Part shown: in pieces, positions 46,181 to 57,979 of the stretch
How the letters are laid out: every line of letters starts with the position of its first letter
Position numbering within the stretch: position 1 is the first letter of the stretch
Origin: Capsicum annuum
Lineage: Eukaryota > Streptophyta > Magnoliopsida > Solanales > Solanaceae
Direction of reading: 5' to 3'
NCBI RefSeq assembly: GCF_002878395.1
Contig: NW_025841092.1
Coordinates: forward strand, 130,654-194,653
Length of the DNA: 64,000 bases
Program-made: the position numbers and the translations under genes
The notes under the pieces: model-generated
Told to the model about the DNA's origin: nothing
Databases searched by the model: none
Seen by the model: the letters and a program-made list of their open reading frames with translations, nothing else

Positions 46181-46990
46181 ACCTATTCTAGTAGAGGATT
46201 AAAAATCTAAGTAATCTATACATCCAGGTGCCAACAAGATGTATAGAGATTTGAGGGAATATTATAGAAGGTGAAGAATAAAGTGTGACATTGTGGATTT
46301 TGTAACTAAGTGTCAAAACTACCAATAATTTAAATATGAACACTAAAAACCTAGTGGTACTTTTCAAAGAATGCCCATTCCAAAATTTTAATGGGAAAGG
46401 ATAACCATTGACTTTGTGTTAGGATTTCCTAAAATATTGAGAAAGTGCAACTCTATATGGGTCATTGTGGACCGATTGACCAAGTTGGCTCTCTTTATTT
46501 TGTTAAGAGTAGATTATAATGCAGCTAAGTTATCTAAGATCTATGTGAAGGAAAATGTAAGGTTGCACAGTACCTATTTTGATTTTATCAGATACAAATA
46601 TTTAGTTAACCTCTAATTTTTGGGAGAGTTTTTAGTCAGAATTGGGTTCTAGGCTAGACCTAAGTACAATCTTCCACTCTTATACAACCAATCAATTAGA
46701 GTAAATTATACAAGTAATTGAGGATATTATTTAAGATTGTGTTATGGACATCAGGGGTCAGTGGGACTAATACATACAGATGTGTAAATTTTCCTACAAT
46801 AATCGCTACCAGTCCAACAATGATATGGCTTCTTTTGAGGACATATATGGTAGAAGGTGTAGGTCTCTAATTGAGTTATTTAATACAGTTAAAGTGAGAC
46901 CCCAGGTCATTGAAATTCTTAAGTATTTGATGGAAAAGGAAAGGTTATTATAGGAAAAGCTCATAGAAGCGTAGAGTCAACAAAAATAAT
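46181..46990 (+). pseudogene. element E integrase remnant
   Basis: HPGANKMYRDLREYY near 46222 and CQNYQ near 46313 are the zinc-binding module (second His and one Cys altered). ITIDFVLGFPK near 46401 and WVIVDRLTKLALFI near 46457 hold the first catalytic Asp. The second Asp motif lies near 46580, where only FIRYKYL is read in place of SDRGxxF. The Glu motif near 46690 has changed to ESNYTSN-like text. Heavily decayed. Confidence 0.7.
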
Positions 46991-47470
46991 ATATGGACAA
47001 TAAGAAGAGAGAAGTGAAGTTTGAAAATACAGAGAAAGTACTCTTAAAGGTATCAACCATGAAGGGTGCAATGTATTTTGGGAAGAAGGACAAGTTGAGT
47101 TTGAGATATATTGGACCCTTTGAGGTATTGAAGGAAGTGAGGTCAGTAGAATATAAGCTGGCCTTGCCTCCTAGCATGTCTAGCATTCATCTGGTCTTTC
47201 ATGTGTTTATGCTAAAGAAATATCATGAAGATGGTGATTACATCATTCTTTGGGACCTAGAATTGTTTGATAAGGAGGAAACAATTTCCATATCAGATAG
47301 AGATATGAGGATGATGAAGACTAGGGTCACTCCATATGTAAAGGTTAAATGGAAGAATCGTACTATTGAGGAAGCAACTTAGGATGTGCAAGAGATATTC
47401 GCACTTAATCATTGGTGCTGGTACTTTTTCTTAGCCTTATCTTTGGGGCTAATTGTCATTTAGGGGCAAA
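46991..47470 (+). pseudogene. element E integrase C-terminus, chromodomain and polypurine tract
   Basis: The open frame 46993-47379 reads KLSLRYIGPFEVLKEVRSVE (GPF motif kept), then HLVFHVFMLKKYHEDGDYII. The chromodomain-like tail is ISISDRDMRMMKTRVT then KVKWKNRTIEEAT. After the stop at 47380, untranslated sequence leads to ATTTAGGGGCAAA at 47458-47470, the probable polypurine tract. Confidence 0.8.
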
Positions 47471-49283
47471 TGATAGAAAATTGGTATCTAATATACTAAC
47501 CCAAAATTGTTGTTACAATGAATTGGGAGATAAAATTTGTATCTATTCTTTCCTTATGCTATTTTTGAGAAATTCAAGGCTAGTCTAGTATTGGACAAAT
47601 TTTGAGGGTGTTTTACTCTGGGAAAATCTTGTACAAATATGAGTATTGGTGGCAATCTTTGACATTATTGTTGGATAGATAATGAGTTAAGGAAGCCATA
47701 ACAACTTCCAATTCATGAACAAAGTTACAAAACTTTGGTTATAGAGTTTACTATAGAGAGGTTGGTTTGTGATGCCATAATTCACAGAATGTAATGTAAA
47801 ATAGACATAAATGAAGAGGGGGTTTGAGTTTCTACCTACAGTCAAAAAGGTACCACCATAGCGGATACCTGTTTAAGTCATGAACCACTGCAGTAGTAGT
47901 TTAACGGCTACAAAAGTATGATATGCCAATATTTTGATGACATATTTGAGCTTTCAACTAGGAATAATTGTAAGTTCTTAAGTAACTCGTGTTTTTGTTA
48001 ATCTATTTTTACCTTTAGTGTGCAACATAGGGCAGTAAAGAATAAACAAAGAAACTGATCAGAATAGAAAAACCTAAGTTGAAAGATCTAACTAATGGTC
48101 CAGGTTGATGATCTGTCAACTAAGTGATGAGCCGTTACCACTCTCGTCGACCTTATCCAAAAACAAAGGTTCTCATAATTCAAGTGATGACCTAGGTTGA
48201 CAATCTGTCAACTGGGTGATAAGTCATCACTCAAGGTAGTCAACCTTAACCCATGTTCAAGTCACTAGTACATTAAGTGATGACCTGATTTGACGATCCA
48301 TTAACCCTGTTATGGGCTGTCACTTAGGGTCATTAGGAGGAGAAGGGACAGCTCTAAAATTTATTTCAAATTAGAATTTCCTTGTACTATAAATAGCTAC
48401 TTCTAGGGCTTTTTGAGTCATCTTATGTTACATGGTAATGAAACTCTAAAAGTTTGACTTTCTCTTGGGTTTTGACAACTTTATTATCTTCTAATAGACT
48501 ATTGAATATCAAATTCATAATTTTTAAAGGTAATCTTATATATCTATGATTTCTTCAACTTTGTTTTCTTTTCCAATTATGAGCAGCTAAACTACCACAA
48601 CTAGGGTTGTGGGATCTATGGAAGAATAATACATTTAAGGTTGATTTCTGTTAGGATTTAAGTAATGAATAAATTATTGTAGATAACTCTTTTATTTTAA
48701 TAGATTTCTAATGGTTTCTATGGTTGGAACATGCCTTAGTAAATTTTTTTGAAATAAAAGATTATAATAAGAAACAAGGGTTGTTAACAAGGATTTAGAG
48801 TTGCTAATCTCCATCTAATGGTTGATGCTGTCATAAGATAAACCAACTCGAGGATTAGTCAAATTGGTATAAGTCCTTCTTTAAGTTTGAGAAAACTAAA
48901 GTAATAGTCATCCAATCAGGTAGAGAAACATTTAGGTGAACTTTAGCAATTGATAACTTTGCATTATTTGTTATTACAAGGTTCTATACAGTGATTGACC
49001 CGTAGTTGTCATGATCACCATGGTGAAACAGAAACCTAGTTTAATTACCCATTGATTTTTACTTAATAATACTTAGCTAGTGTTATCCCTATAAAGTAGT
49101 GATTCCAAAAAACTATTTTATAAACCACTAATTTTATGGAACTATGGACTAATAGTCAATTAAATTATATATAACTTAGTGTTCATCATATTCCTTGTGA
49201 GATTCTACCCCAACCTTTGTTGGATTATATATTTGATAACAAACCCTTATGCTTCTTTAAGAAAATATAATTTGGGCATATCA
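47471..49283 (+). repeat. 3' LTR of element E
   Basis: 1813 bp, bounded by the inverted ends TGATA (47471) and TATCA (49283). A zone of GTGATGACC/GTCATCAC and GTTGAC/GTCAAC words spans 48095-48330. CTATAAATAG at 48387-48396 is a strong TATA box about 57 bases later. No second copy is recognisable on the 5' side of the element. The target duplication would be CAATA (49284-49288) on this side. Confidence 0.65.
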
Positions 49284-52084
49284 CAATAAGCTACAATAAT
49301 CGTTGCAGCGATATCATGCAGCATCTGACATTTTTAAAACACAAAATATTTTTCATTTCCCACTTTTTCAAAAAATTAAAGGAACTCTTGGGAAGGAAGT
49401 TTTCTACACAAATAAGGAGTTTTTCATCTTTAAAAGTAAGTTATTACATTCTAAGTTTGAATTACTTCTTATAATCTCAGAAAATTATTAGAAAATAAAT
49501 ATATGGTGGAATTTGGGGTTATTCCTAATTTATGAAATTGGAGTAAAGTTGTTGGAATGAGTGTAAAATCATTATATAATGATCCTAGGGTGTTAGAAAA
49601 TATAAATAATTGTAGAATTATTATTATTCATGCGAATTCAAGTAGGAGTTATGAGATTTTAGTGGTACAAAATCCTAAAAGGATGAAATAGGGAAAGTTT
49701 ATGGTTAAATCAGTGGTTTTTATTCCCTTATAGTATAAAGGGGACTAATTATTTACATGAGTGTGTAATGTTGTTGTTATAGATCAAGAACGAGTTGAAT
49801 GGGAAGAAAATGGCAAATGTGTGGCTTAAAGGTGAGTTTGAGCAAGCATTTGAGGTAGGTTACAATTTATTGTAGCAATTAGGCTTGCTTGACTTTGTGC
49901 TTACGTGTGAATTGAATATTGTGATGTATTTCAAGAACTACTTATGATTAATGTCTATATTGTATATTCATCCATATTGATATTATTGAGTTGATGGTGA
50001 TATATTGATATCCAACCTATGATATTTCTGAGGATGGTGTAATGATTATGATGTCTATTAGATGATGATGATATTGATGAAATAATGTTGATGTTGATGA
50101 GAATGAGAAAAGAAAGAGATTTTATGTACATCTTCTATTGATGTATTCATTCATATGCAATAAATGACCACTCTATAACAACCAATTCCGTCGTTATATA
50201 TATACCTTTTGTTTCAAATTCCATTATAAAACTCTTAACAAATTTGAAGCTATAAATTTCAGACTAGGCTAGTTTCAGATAAAATCAGAGTGAGGCATGG
50301 TCTACGAAAATGTAAAAATAAATTGGGCAAGTTTGATGATGTTTGATTTGTTTCTAGATAGCTAAGATGATAAAGAACCCATTAAAATTTATATAATTAA
50401 ATTTAGGTAAGTAGAACTCCCAAAATTAATCTTAGCGTAAAGGAAATTATTTGGAATGTTACGGGTTTAAAGTGTGTTCTTTGCTTATTATCTTACAGTC
50501 ACTTATTATAAAAATTGAGATTCTTGAGAGAAATTGGACATTCAATCCCGTCGATGCTGCTACATCTACATGTAAGTCAATATAGTGTAATTTCTGCTAT
50601 AGCAATGGTCAACTTAGTCAACAACTGCTATAGAGGTAGGTGCTGCTATTGCGATGTATGTAGCTGTTTTATATTTAAAATTCTCTAAAATAGTGTATTT
50701 TTTTCAAAAACTTTTTTTGGGAAAATGGGGGGGCTATTTCCACTAGATTTTCTCTTTTAGGCTACGTCAAGGCAAGGATTTCATCCTCGTTATCTAGTAA
50801 TTGTTCAATTACCCTTAGAATTGCTAAATTATTGAGTTTGGGGATGGTTTTAGGGCTTTTTTTTTATGTGTTTTCTTGTGCAAGAGAGATAATCAAGTAA
50901 TAAGTTAATGGGTTATTACTATTAATGGTTAATTTATCCCTTGTATTCCTTTAATTCACTAATTAATTCATGGAATTTGTAGATTTAAGTGAATTAAGGT
51001 AGAAAAGTCCTAGAACGGAAGGGAATGATCACAAACTTCCTTTTAAGGGTTGGGTGTGAGTTATTAAATCCCAACATGGAAGGTTATTTTATTAATTATG
51101 TATTTATATGCGTGTTCTAGACCAAGAGCAAGTGAAAATTGCACAGAAAGGCAAAGCTCCAACTTAGAGGAGTTGTGCACGCTTGGTTCGAGGTAGGTGA
51201 TCGTATTTTTGTTTGATCCAATCTGTACAATATTTGTATTTTAACTACTTTGTAGTGTATCCTGGTAGTGCATATTTTTTGGTGTGGTCAATGCAAGTGA
51301 TTTCATGTTTTGTATGATTTTGACCTACCTTATTGATAAAAATGGAGTACTTTAAAATTTAAAACATTCTTATAGGTTATTGGTGATATAAGGTTGGCAG
51401 GCAGTTATGTCTGGGGTCTTACTTCATAGATGGAATTTGATCCCATCAGGCCATGACTAGAGGATGGATGTATTACCAATAGTGTGTGAGTCAGGTGAGT
51501 TAGATGATTTTTTGAGTGAACCATGAAATATAATTATATATATACACTTGATAATGTTTTACTTTCCTTGACTAAACGTGATTTGGTGATATTTTTTTGA
51601 CTTGTTGGTTTTCATCCTAAATTATTTATTTGGTACACTGTTATTTTCTTGTGTGCTAATACTACTACTTGGCCTTACTTTTGTGAGTGCAACACATATT
51701 CCAACAATTCCTATGGGACATCACTTGTAATTCCAACAAGTGATTTTAGATTTTATATCCAGACTACCATAAGATATTTCCTTTATGTCATAGTCCTTTT
51801 TTGGGACGCTATGCACTTTCTCTTAGTTTAGGGATTGCATACCCTTTTTGACAATCTTAGATATTTTGGTTCAGATGACTTTTAGATCTTAGGGATGGTT
51901 TTTGTGTAAGTGCAACGTTCCCCGAATATTGCAGTTTTAGTTTTGTTTTAGATTTGGATATTTATTGATGGATTAGTTCTAATTATCTTGTTTAAGTATT
52001 GATTATAGGTTAGTTTTTAGGATAGTTGGATCTCCCATGAGTGAGTAGTGTGTGTGCCATTCGCGACGGGTTTCAATTGTTACA
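49284..52084 (+). repeat. LTR sequence of element C, left limit unclear
   Basis: Non-coding. It ends AATTGTTACA at 52084 just before a primer site. The phrase AGACCAAGAGCAAGTGAAAATT to GAGGTAGGTGAT at 51118-51200 recurs in decayed form at 49778-49860 (AGATCAAGAACGAGTTG to GAGGTAGGTTAC), so at least two LTR pieces of one superfamily may be present. A CTGCTAT(A/T)GC word zone lies at 50555-50680. A run of GATGATGATGATATTGATG-like trinucleotides lies at 50046-50115. Confidence 0.5.
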
Positions 52085-52088
52085 AAGT

Positions 52089-52101
52089 TGGTATCAAGGC
52101 C
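52089..52101 (+). other. tRNA-Met primer binding site of element C
   Basis: TGGTATCAAGGCC lies four bases after the LTR end and resembles TGGTATCAGAGCC with two changes. Confidence 0.65.
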
Positions 52102-52298
52102 TAGTGTTGTTGATCAAGTACCAAAATGAGTTAAGTAGAGTCTCATGGAATGGTATAGAGATATCTATACTTTTCTTTCAGAGACTATAGGACTTTAGGA
52201 AATCTGTTGTTCTTGTTTCTTTTGTGCTATGAATTGATTCTAATTTATATTTGGCAATCCTAATTGCTATCTGATTTCTTTACTCTTTTTTCTGCAGA

Positions 52299-52777
52299 TG
52301 GTGAATACTAGGTCCAATGAAACCCGACTAGAATTCCCTGCATAAGTTGCTCTAGATGAGGAGCTAATCATAACGAGAAAAGAAGAATGAGAGAGAGATA
52401 ACTGAGGAAGAGGATGCGCCATAACCACTAGGGATGGATTTCAAAAAGCTATTGGATAGTCTTCTGAAGCGTCAGTATCCCCTTAACCACTTTAGGATTA
52501 TATTGAGGAGAGAAAAATGTTACAGGAGCAAAGAATGGAGCTGAGGTGGTGGTACCAACTAGGGTTGCAGCCTTACTTTTCATGTCAACTAAGGTTGTTC
52601 AACAGTTGTTAGATTTTCTTAGGGGGTTGGCTGGGACTGGAGTAACTCTTATGCTGGATAAGGCTTCAAGGACTAATGTTTTTCCTCAATTGGTTTTGGG
52701 TTCTATTATGAGTGGTACTAAACATGATCTGTTAACTATGTTTTGGAAGATGAAACCACCTATATTATAGGGTACTA
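52299..52777 (+). pseudogene. element C gag, cut by insertion of element B
   Basis: MVNTRSNETRLEFP opens at 52299 after a TTTTCTGCAG context, the usual Gag start of this lineage. The open stretch 52546-52770 ends MFWKMKPPIL, stop, GTN, corresponding to the MxPPxFxGT motif at the start of the capsid region. Sequence then changes at 52778 to LTR B. TACTA (52773-52777) is the predicted target duplication; its partner must lie beyond the window. Confidence 0.7.
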
Positions 52778-55477
52778 ATTAACGACCATGTAGGTAATTT
52801 TCTACTTTTCCACATATTTTTTTCCATTTAGGTCTATCTGATAGCTTTCTCAAGAAATTTGTGACTTGCTGTAGCTGACAATTTAGTTACTAGGCATTTT
52901 TTGGGTTTTAGGGCTAATTTTCTATTTTTGAAGTCTTCGCCGGTAAGGATTGGTCATTAGGAATAAAATTTTGTTTAACCACCTTGTATGCCAATTTTGA
53001 CAGTATCATTAGCTTCGTAACATTGATTTTAGGCTAAGAGGACCTTTGGTTTGGGTTCCAAGTCTTTTGAACTTATTTTGGACTGTTGGTCGGAACTTGG
53101 TAAAAATGGCCCATGGGGGTGGGACCCAGTTTTATTGAACGATCTCAGATTGAAATTTTTATGGCATTAGTGAGTTTGAAATATCAAATTTATAGGTTAG
53201 TATAGTTCATTTGCATTCATGGTATTTTGTATGAATCCCGAGTGGTCAGTGCAATCTTAAATTTTTCCCATGTTTTAGCTGATGCAACTCAGTTAATGCA
53301 TCCACTAAAGCAGACCTTTGGGTGCTTTAGCATATGAATCTTTAGGGGAAGCCGATTGCTTAAGTGACCAAGGCTAGCTCAACCGAGATGCCTAAGCGGA
53401 AGCCAGTCTGCTAAAGCGGACGCCGGTTAAGCAACTACTTGTCTACCCTAGAAAAGGCCAGACATGTGGGTACCGCTTTAGCATTACAAAGCTACTTTAG
53501 CGGCGATCGCTTAACAGGTTAAATAGTTGCTTAAGTGGAACCTTAGACGTCATTAAATTCCCCTTCTTACCTAATTTTCTCCTATTTACTCACAAGTTTC
53601 AAGTGCCAAATGCCCTAAAAATGTAGGAAATTAGGACACCAATTATAGGGAGATCGTGGGGTGTTTGTGAGCTTGGAATAATTATGTTTTCGTTGAAATA
53701 CTTGTAATTTTGTAATTAATTCATGGTTTAATTCTTTAATTTAGACCCAAATCCGTAGATTGATTTTAGAATTGTTTGAGCTTAGAATTCACCCATTCTT
53801 GAGGGTAAATTTCCTTAAGCATAAAAAGACGTGTTGATGGTTTCAAAAATGCAATTTACAAGTAGGACCATATGGTATTGTCACTTGATTTTTGATCTGA
53901 AGCATAAAAACGCAATATGAATATTGTTGTTCTCATATTAATGCATAGATTGCCATTTTTATAGCATGAGAGCATGCAAAAGTTTCTCGAAAAGAGAAAT
54001 CATTAATTTAAAAGACTTTATCGGGAATTATTTGGCGTGTAGGTAGACTAGACTTACCTTTCTCTTAGATTATGCTTAATTGTAGTATCAATATGATAGT
54101 ATGCTAGTTTTGATTGGGAATTAGGTCTTGGAGGCATAATTAGTGTTGTTTAGATTATTTAGCTGATTAAGGAATGATAATTAGGCTTATTTTTTTTGAA
54201 TACTCAATCTTTAGGTAGAATTGCTATCTTAGGATACAACAAGACTTATTTAGTATCTAATAGTCGGATTCAACACTTTAGCCTAGTCTAGGTAGAATTT
54301 TCCTTAGGATGGATTTTTGAAGTTAGGAATGGGCCCCTCTCGCCCACCTTAGTCAAAGAATACTATTAGGACCTTGTTGACTCAATAGGCATGATACGTT
54401 ATCTTATTTACATTCACGAGCCCGGGGAGAATTTGGGATGATGGCTTACTCTAGTATTGTGTTTGGGAGATGATAGTTTCGGTTCAAATCTGCTGATTTA
54501 TGATATTAAGACTGGTTGAATTTTTGTATTATTGATGAAATTACTTCTAGTTCAAGTATGATATTCATAATATTATCTCTGATTCAGGTCCAATATATAA
54601 AATACTTGTTCCAGTTGAAGTCCGGTATTGAGAAATTATTTATGAAGGTTATGGAACCGGTTCGAGTTTGGTGGTTATGGTATTGAAGGATCCATAGTTA
54701 TGATTTAGATATATGGATAATTGGTACCTTTAATTTTATTAATTCACTTTGATTTCAGCCTTCAAGCTTATGAAGTCTCACATTGGGTTATTTTCTTTAT
54801 TTACATCTTCTGGGCTTATAGGGGCCCAATTATGTAGAGATAGTTCCAGTTATGTAGAGATAGTTATGTTTTCTTTAATATTGTTATTTCAATTATTTAC
54901 TTTTAGAATTTGGAGCATTATTTTAGGTTTTCCCTTCATCTTAACTTAGCTTATTTATCTCAAATTTTATGATATTTTTATTATTATGTAACTCAGTCGA
55001 TCGATGATGCCTACTGAGTACCTATGGCTTTGGTACTCATACTAAACTTCTGCACCTTTTTGGTGAAAAATTTGAGTAGTAGTTGTTTCCATTGATGTGG
55101 TAATTGCTGGTTAGAATTTGGAATCAGGGTGAGCTCGCAGAGCCAAAGTTGACCTTTTCTCTATCTTTTATTTTTGGATAGTCTTTCTATTTTTTCAGAC
55201 TGTTGTACCTTTGACATTATAGTACTTGTATTCTTTTGATAAGTGGCTCTTTTACCTACATTACTAGGTCGTGGGATGATATTTTTTGTTTTTTATTTCT
55301 CTTCATTTTTGCTTTAGTCTTATGTTATGACATGTAATTCATTTACTTGCATATTCCTAGCATTTATTGTTTTCTCCACCAATTAACCCATTAATCATAG
55401 CTACAAGCTATGGTTTGTCTTACCTACTGGTCGGGTAAAGTAGGTACCATCATCAGTTGTGAAGTTGGGTCGTGACA
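52778..55477 (+). repeat. 5' LTR of element B1
   Basis: 2700 bp, matching 57980-60687 in order and landmarks. The start reads ATTAACGACC for TGTAATGATCC. GGGACCCAGTTTTATT lies near 53120. A word zone of GCTTAAG/CTAAAGCGG runs 53300-53545, with CTATTTACTC following near 53581. GATGCCTACTGAGTACC lies at about 55008 and the end GGTCGTGACA at 55477. An AGTTATGTAGAGATAG repeat occurs at 54828-54863. No coding potential. Confidence 0.75.
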
Positions 55478-57979
55478 AATTAGTTTTAGAGTGCTAAGTT
55501 CGCGGGTACAAGAGCAAGTTTCTATTAAAGTCCCGTGGATCAGAATGATGACGTCCGTTGCTTATCTTCTGGAGGCTATAAGACATTATTAGGAGATCTT
55601 CACTTCCTTCACTCATTACATGATAAGAGTTTATATAAGTTTCTGGGATTCATTTGGTTTCACTCTTTCGTTGATTGCTAGAAAGTGTTCTACTACTATT
55701 AAAGACGAAGACTTTGAGTTTGCGACTAGGGATCATACCTGAGTATGTGGATGACCTAGAGGTCTAGGGAAACAAAGAGATGAAGCCCTAGCTAGACTAG
55801 GATAAGGAGCCTCAATCGACCCTTTTCCTACTCTTGTACCATAGATACCTTCACCCCAACTAATGGGGTGCTAGGTTTTGCATTCTAACGCACACGCAAG
55901 TATATGTGATCGTACAAGTAATATAGTGACTTTTATAGTCGGTATCGTACCCACGAGGTCTATGCAACTAGCAATTAAATAAACTTTAGATTTAGACAAG
56001 GAGGTATTGAGTGTTGTCAAGTATTAATATGATTTTGAAGTTTTGAATATAAATGTAAATAAATAAGAAAAATCAATTTGTGACAATAGCAAAGCAAGCA
56101 ATAATTGTAAACAGTAAACAGTTTAGTTGGCTATCTGGTTGTTGATTCGCAGGGTTTATAACATGATCATGGTCTCTCAACCTCTAATCTTCTACCTATA
56201 TGAACTTTCCAACAACATCATTGAGCGGTGATGAGATAATCCATTTAGATATATATGGCTCTTTTCCCGCAATTGAACCAAACAAGGCTTCTAGGTATAT
56301 CCCTATCCTAGATGCTAATTCAAATCCTCAATTTTATAAAAGGATGAGAACCTTGCTCCTTAATCTCTTTATTCTATCCTATGATTTCCTCCCAAATTCA
56401 CATAGAAATAGAGATTTATTCTAATGGTGTCCACTCATCAAAACAATAAGTACAAGAAATTAAGGACAACCCACATGATAATCCAACAAGAAACTATGAT
56501 AAAGAATATCAAAGAGTAATCATGTTATTGTCCTTAACCCCAGAACAAGGGTGTTTAGCCACTCATGTCTGAATTAAAAATCAAAACTAAGAAATTAATT
56601 ATACCTAAAATTAATCTTGAAGTAAAAGAGTTCAAAAGAAATTCTAAGAACCCTAAAAGAGAGATTTTGCTATTTTTTCCGCTGCTGCTGTGCTTTTTAA
56701 AGTATTTTGTCTTGACTCAATTTGTTCTTTTTATAGCTGGATCTTGTATTCCAACTTTTGACAAGCACCGCGATGCGGTAAGCCTTATATTTCTATACTC
56801 ACCGCAACATAGTGAAATTGCGGTAAGTTTCTATTTCCTGACAAATGTGGATTTGGTCCTCACCGTGATGCAGTGAAATTACAGTGATTTATGGATTTTG
56901 ACAATTCCAAAGTTCTCCCTTAGCACGATGCGATGGGCTTCAAAACTTTAGCAATGAAGATTAATCCTTTACTGCGACGTGGTGACATACTTGAGGACCT
57001 TCTGGACTTTTGATTTCTCGCCTTTTTTTCTTTAATTTCTTCCCTAGCCATGTTCCAATTCCTCCATTGCTCCCTTCATTGTCATATCTCGTTAATGCAT
57101 CCAATCATATTCAATTCTTTTACAATTTAGTCCTACATACACTAATGTCCATTAGATAAGGAACATAATTAAAGCTCAATTTTAATTAGAATAGCATAAT
57201 TTAACCCTTAAAACAAGTCCAAATATAGGTGAATGTTTGTGATTGGACATATAAATACGCCCAAGATCACTAGGGGATGCTTAGGATCCATCGAGGTTCA
57301 TTTCTTCGTCATTGTTGAATGATGCATTGGATTAGCTCTTGGGTTTACATGGTGCTACATTGTATGATGGTGCTCAGTATGCATATTAGAGTGGTAATGA
57401 TGTAGGAGCATAGCCTATAGCCGTGAATCCCAGAGTTGAGATTTGTCCAGCATCATTAGTTGCCCAGCTTACTATTGTTGTTGAGGAGCAAAAGATATTG
57501 GCTAGGTTCTTGATATTGACTTTTCCTTGGTTTTCTGGGGCACCAGGCATGGATGCATATGAGTTCTTGGTTGTTTGTATGGATGGGCTTCGTAATTTGG
57601 GACAAGTTAAGACTCGTGGTGTCAACTACACTATATTTTATTTGGATCTGGCAACTTATCATTAGTGGAGAGATTGATTCTAGGTCAGCTAGATCTTCCC
57701 CATGGACATGGACTCAGCTATCTGAGGTTTTTGTAAAGAAGCTTATACCTTGTATCCTTAAAGATCGTCTCACAGATTAGTTCATAAGGTTTGAGCAGGG
57801 TTCTATAGCCGTCTTGGCTTATAAGGCTCAGGTTTATGAGTTGTTTAAGAATGCTACATCTATCTTGCTGATCGACTATGAGTAGATTTTGTGTTTTGTT
57901 TGAGGACTGAAAATTTCTCTTCGCATGGCCATACAGAATTTGGTTGCTACTAGAAGGTCATTCTTTGAGGTTTCTTATC
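55478..57979 (+). pseudogene. element B1 leader and gag, split by a solo LTR and cut by element B2
   Basis: AATTAGTTTTAGAGTGCTAAG after the LTR is a decayed tRNA-Met primer site. Gag-like sequence runs to about 55865. It resumes after the solo LTR at about 57285 and matches the second copy at 61100-61560: NPRVEICPASL (57424), ILARFLILTFPWFSGAPGMDA (57489-57551), YEFLVVCMDGLRNLGQVKT (57559-57615). LSEVFVKKLIPCILKDRL (57719-57772) and TRRSFFEVSYL follow, and then LTR B2 starts at 57980 inside gag. Confidence 0.75.
55869..57269. repeat. solo LTR of an Athila/Tat-like element inside gag
   Basis: 1401 bp from TG (TGCTAGGTTTTGC) to CA (AAGATCA). Gag of element B1 is interrupted exactly here. GTGATCGTACAAGTAATATAG then GGTATCGTACCCACGAGG at about 55905-55960 is laid out like LTR A (ATTATAGTAACC then GGGGTCGATCCTATAGGGA), so the lineage is probably the same. 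A word zone of CACCGCGATGCGG/CACCGTGATGCAG type covers 56765-57000. On the minus strand CTATAAAAAG near 56735 is a TATA-like box just beyond it, suggesting minus orientation. GGGG-containing flanks resemble each other (55860-55875 and 57270-57285). Confidence 0.65.
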
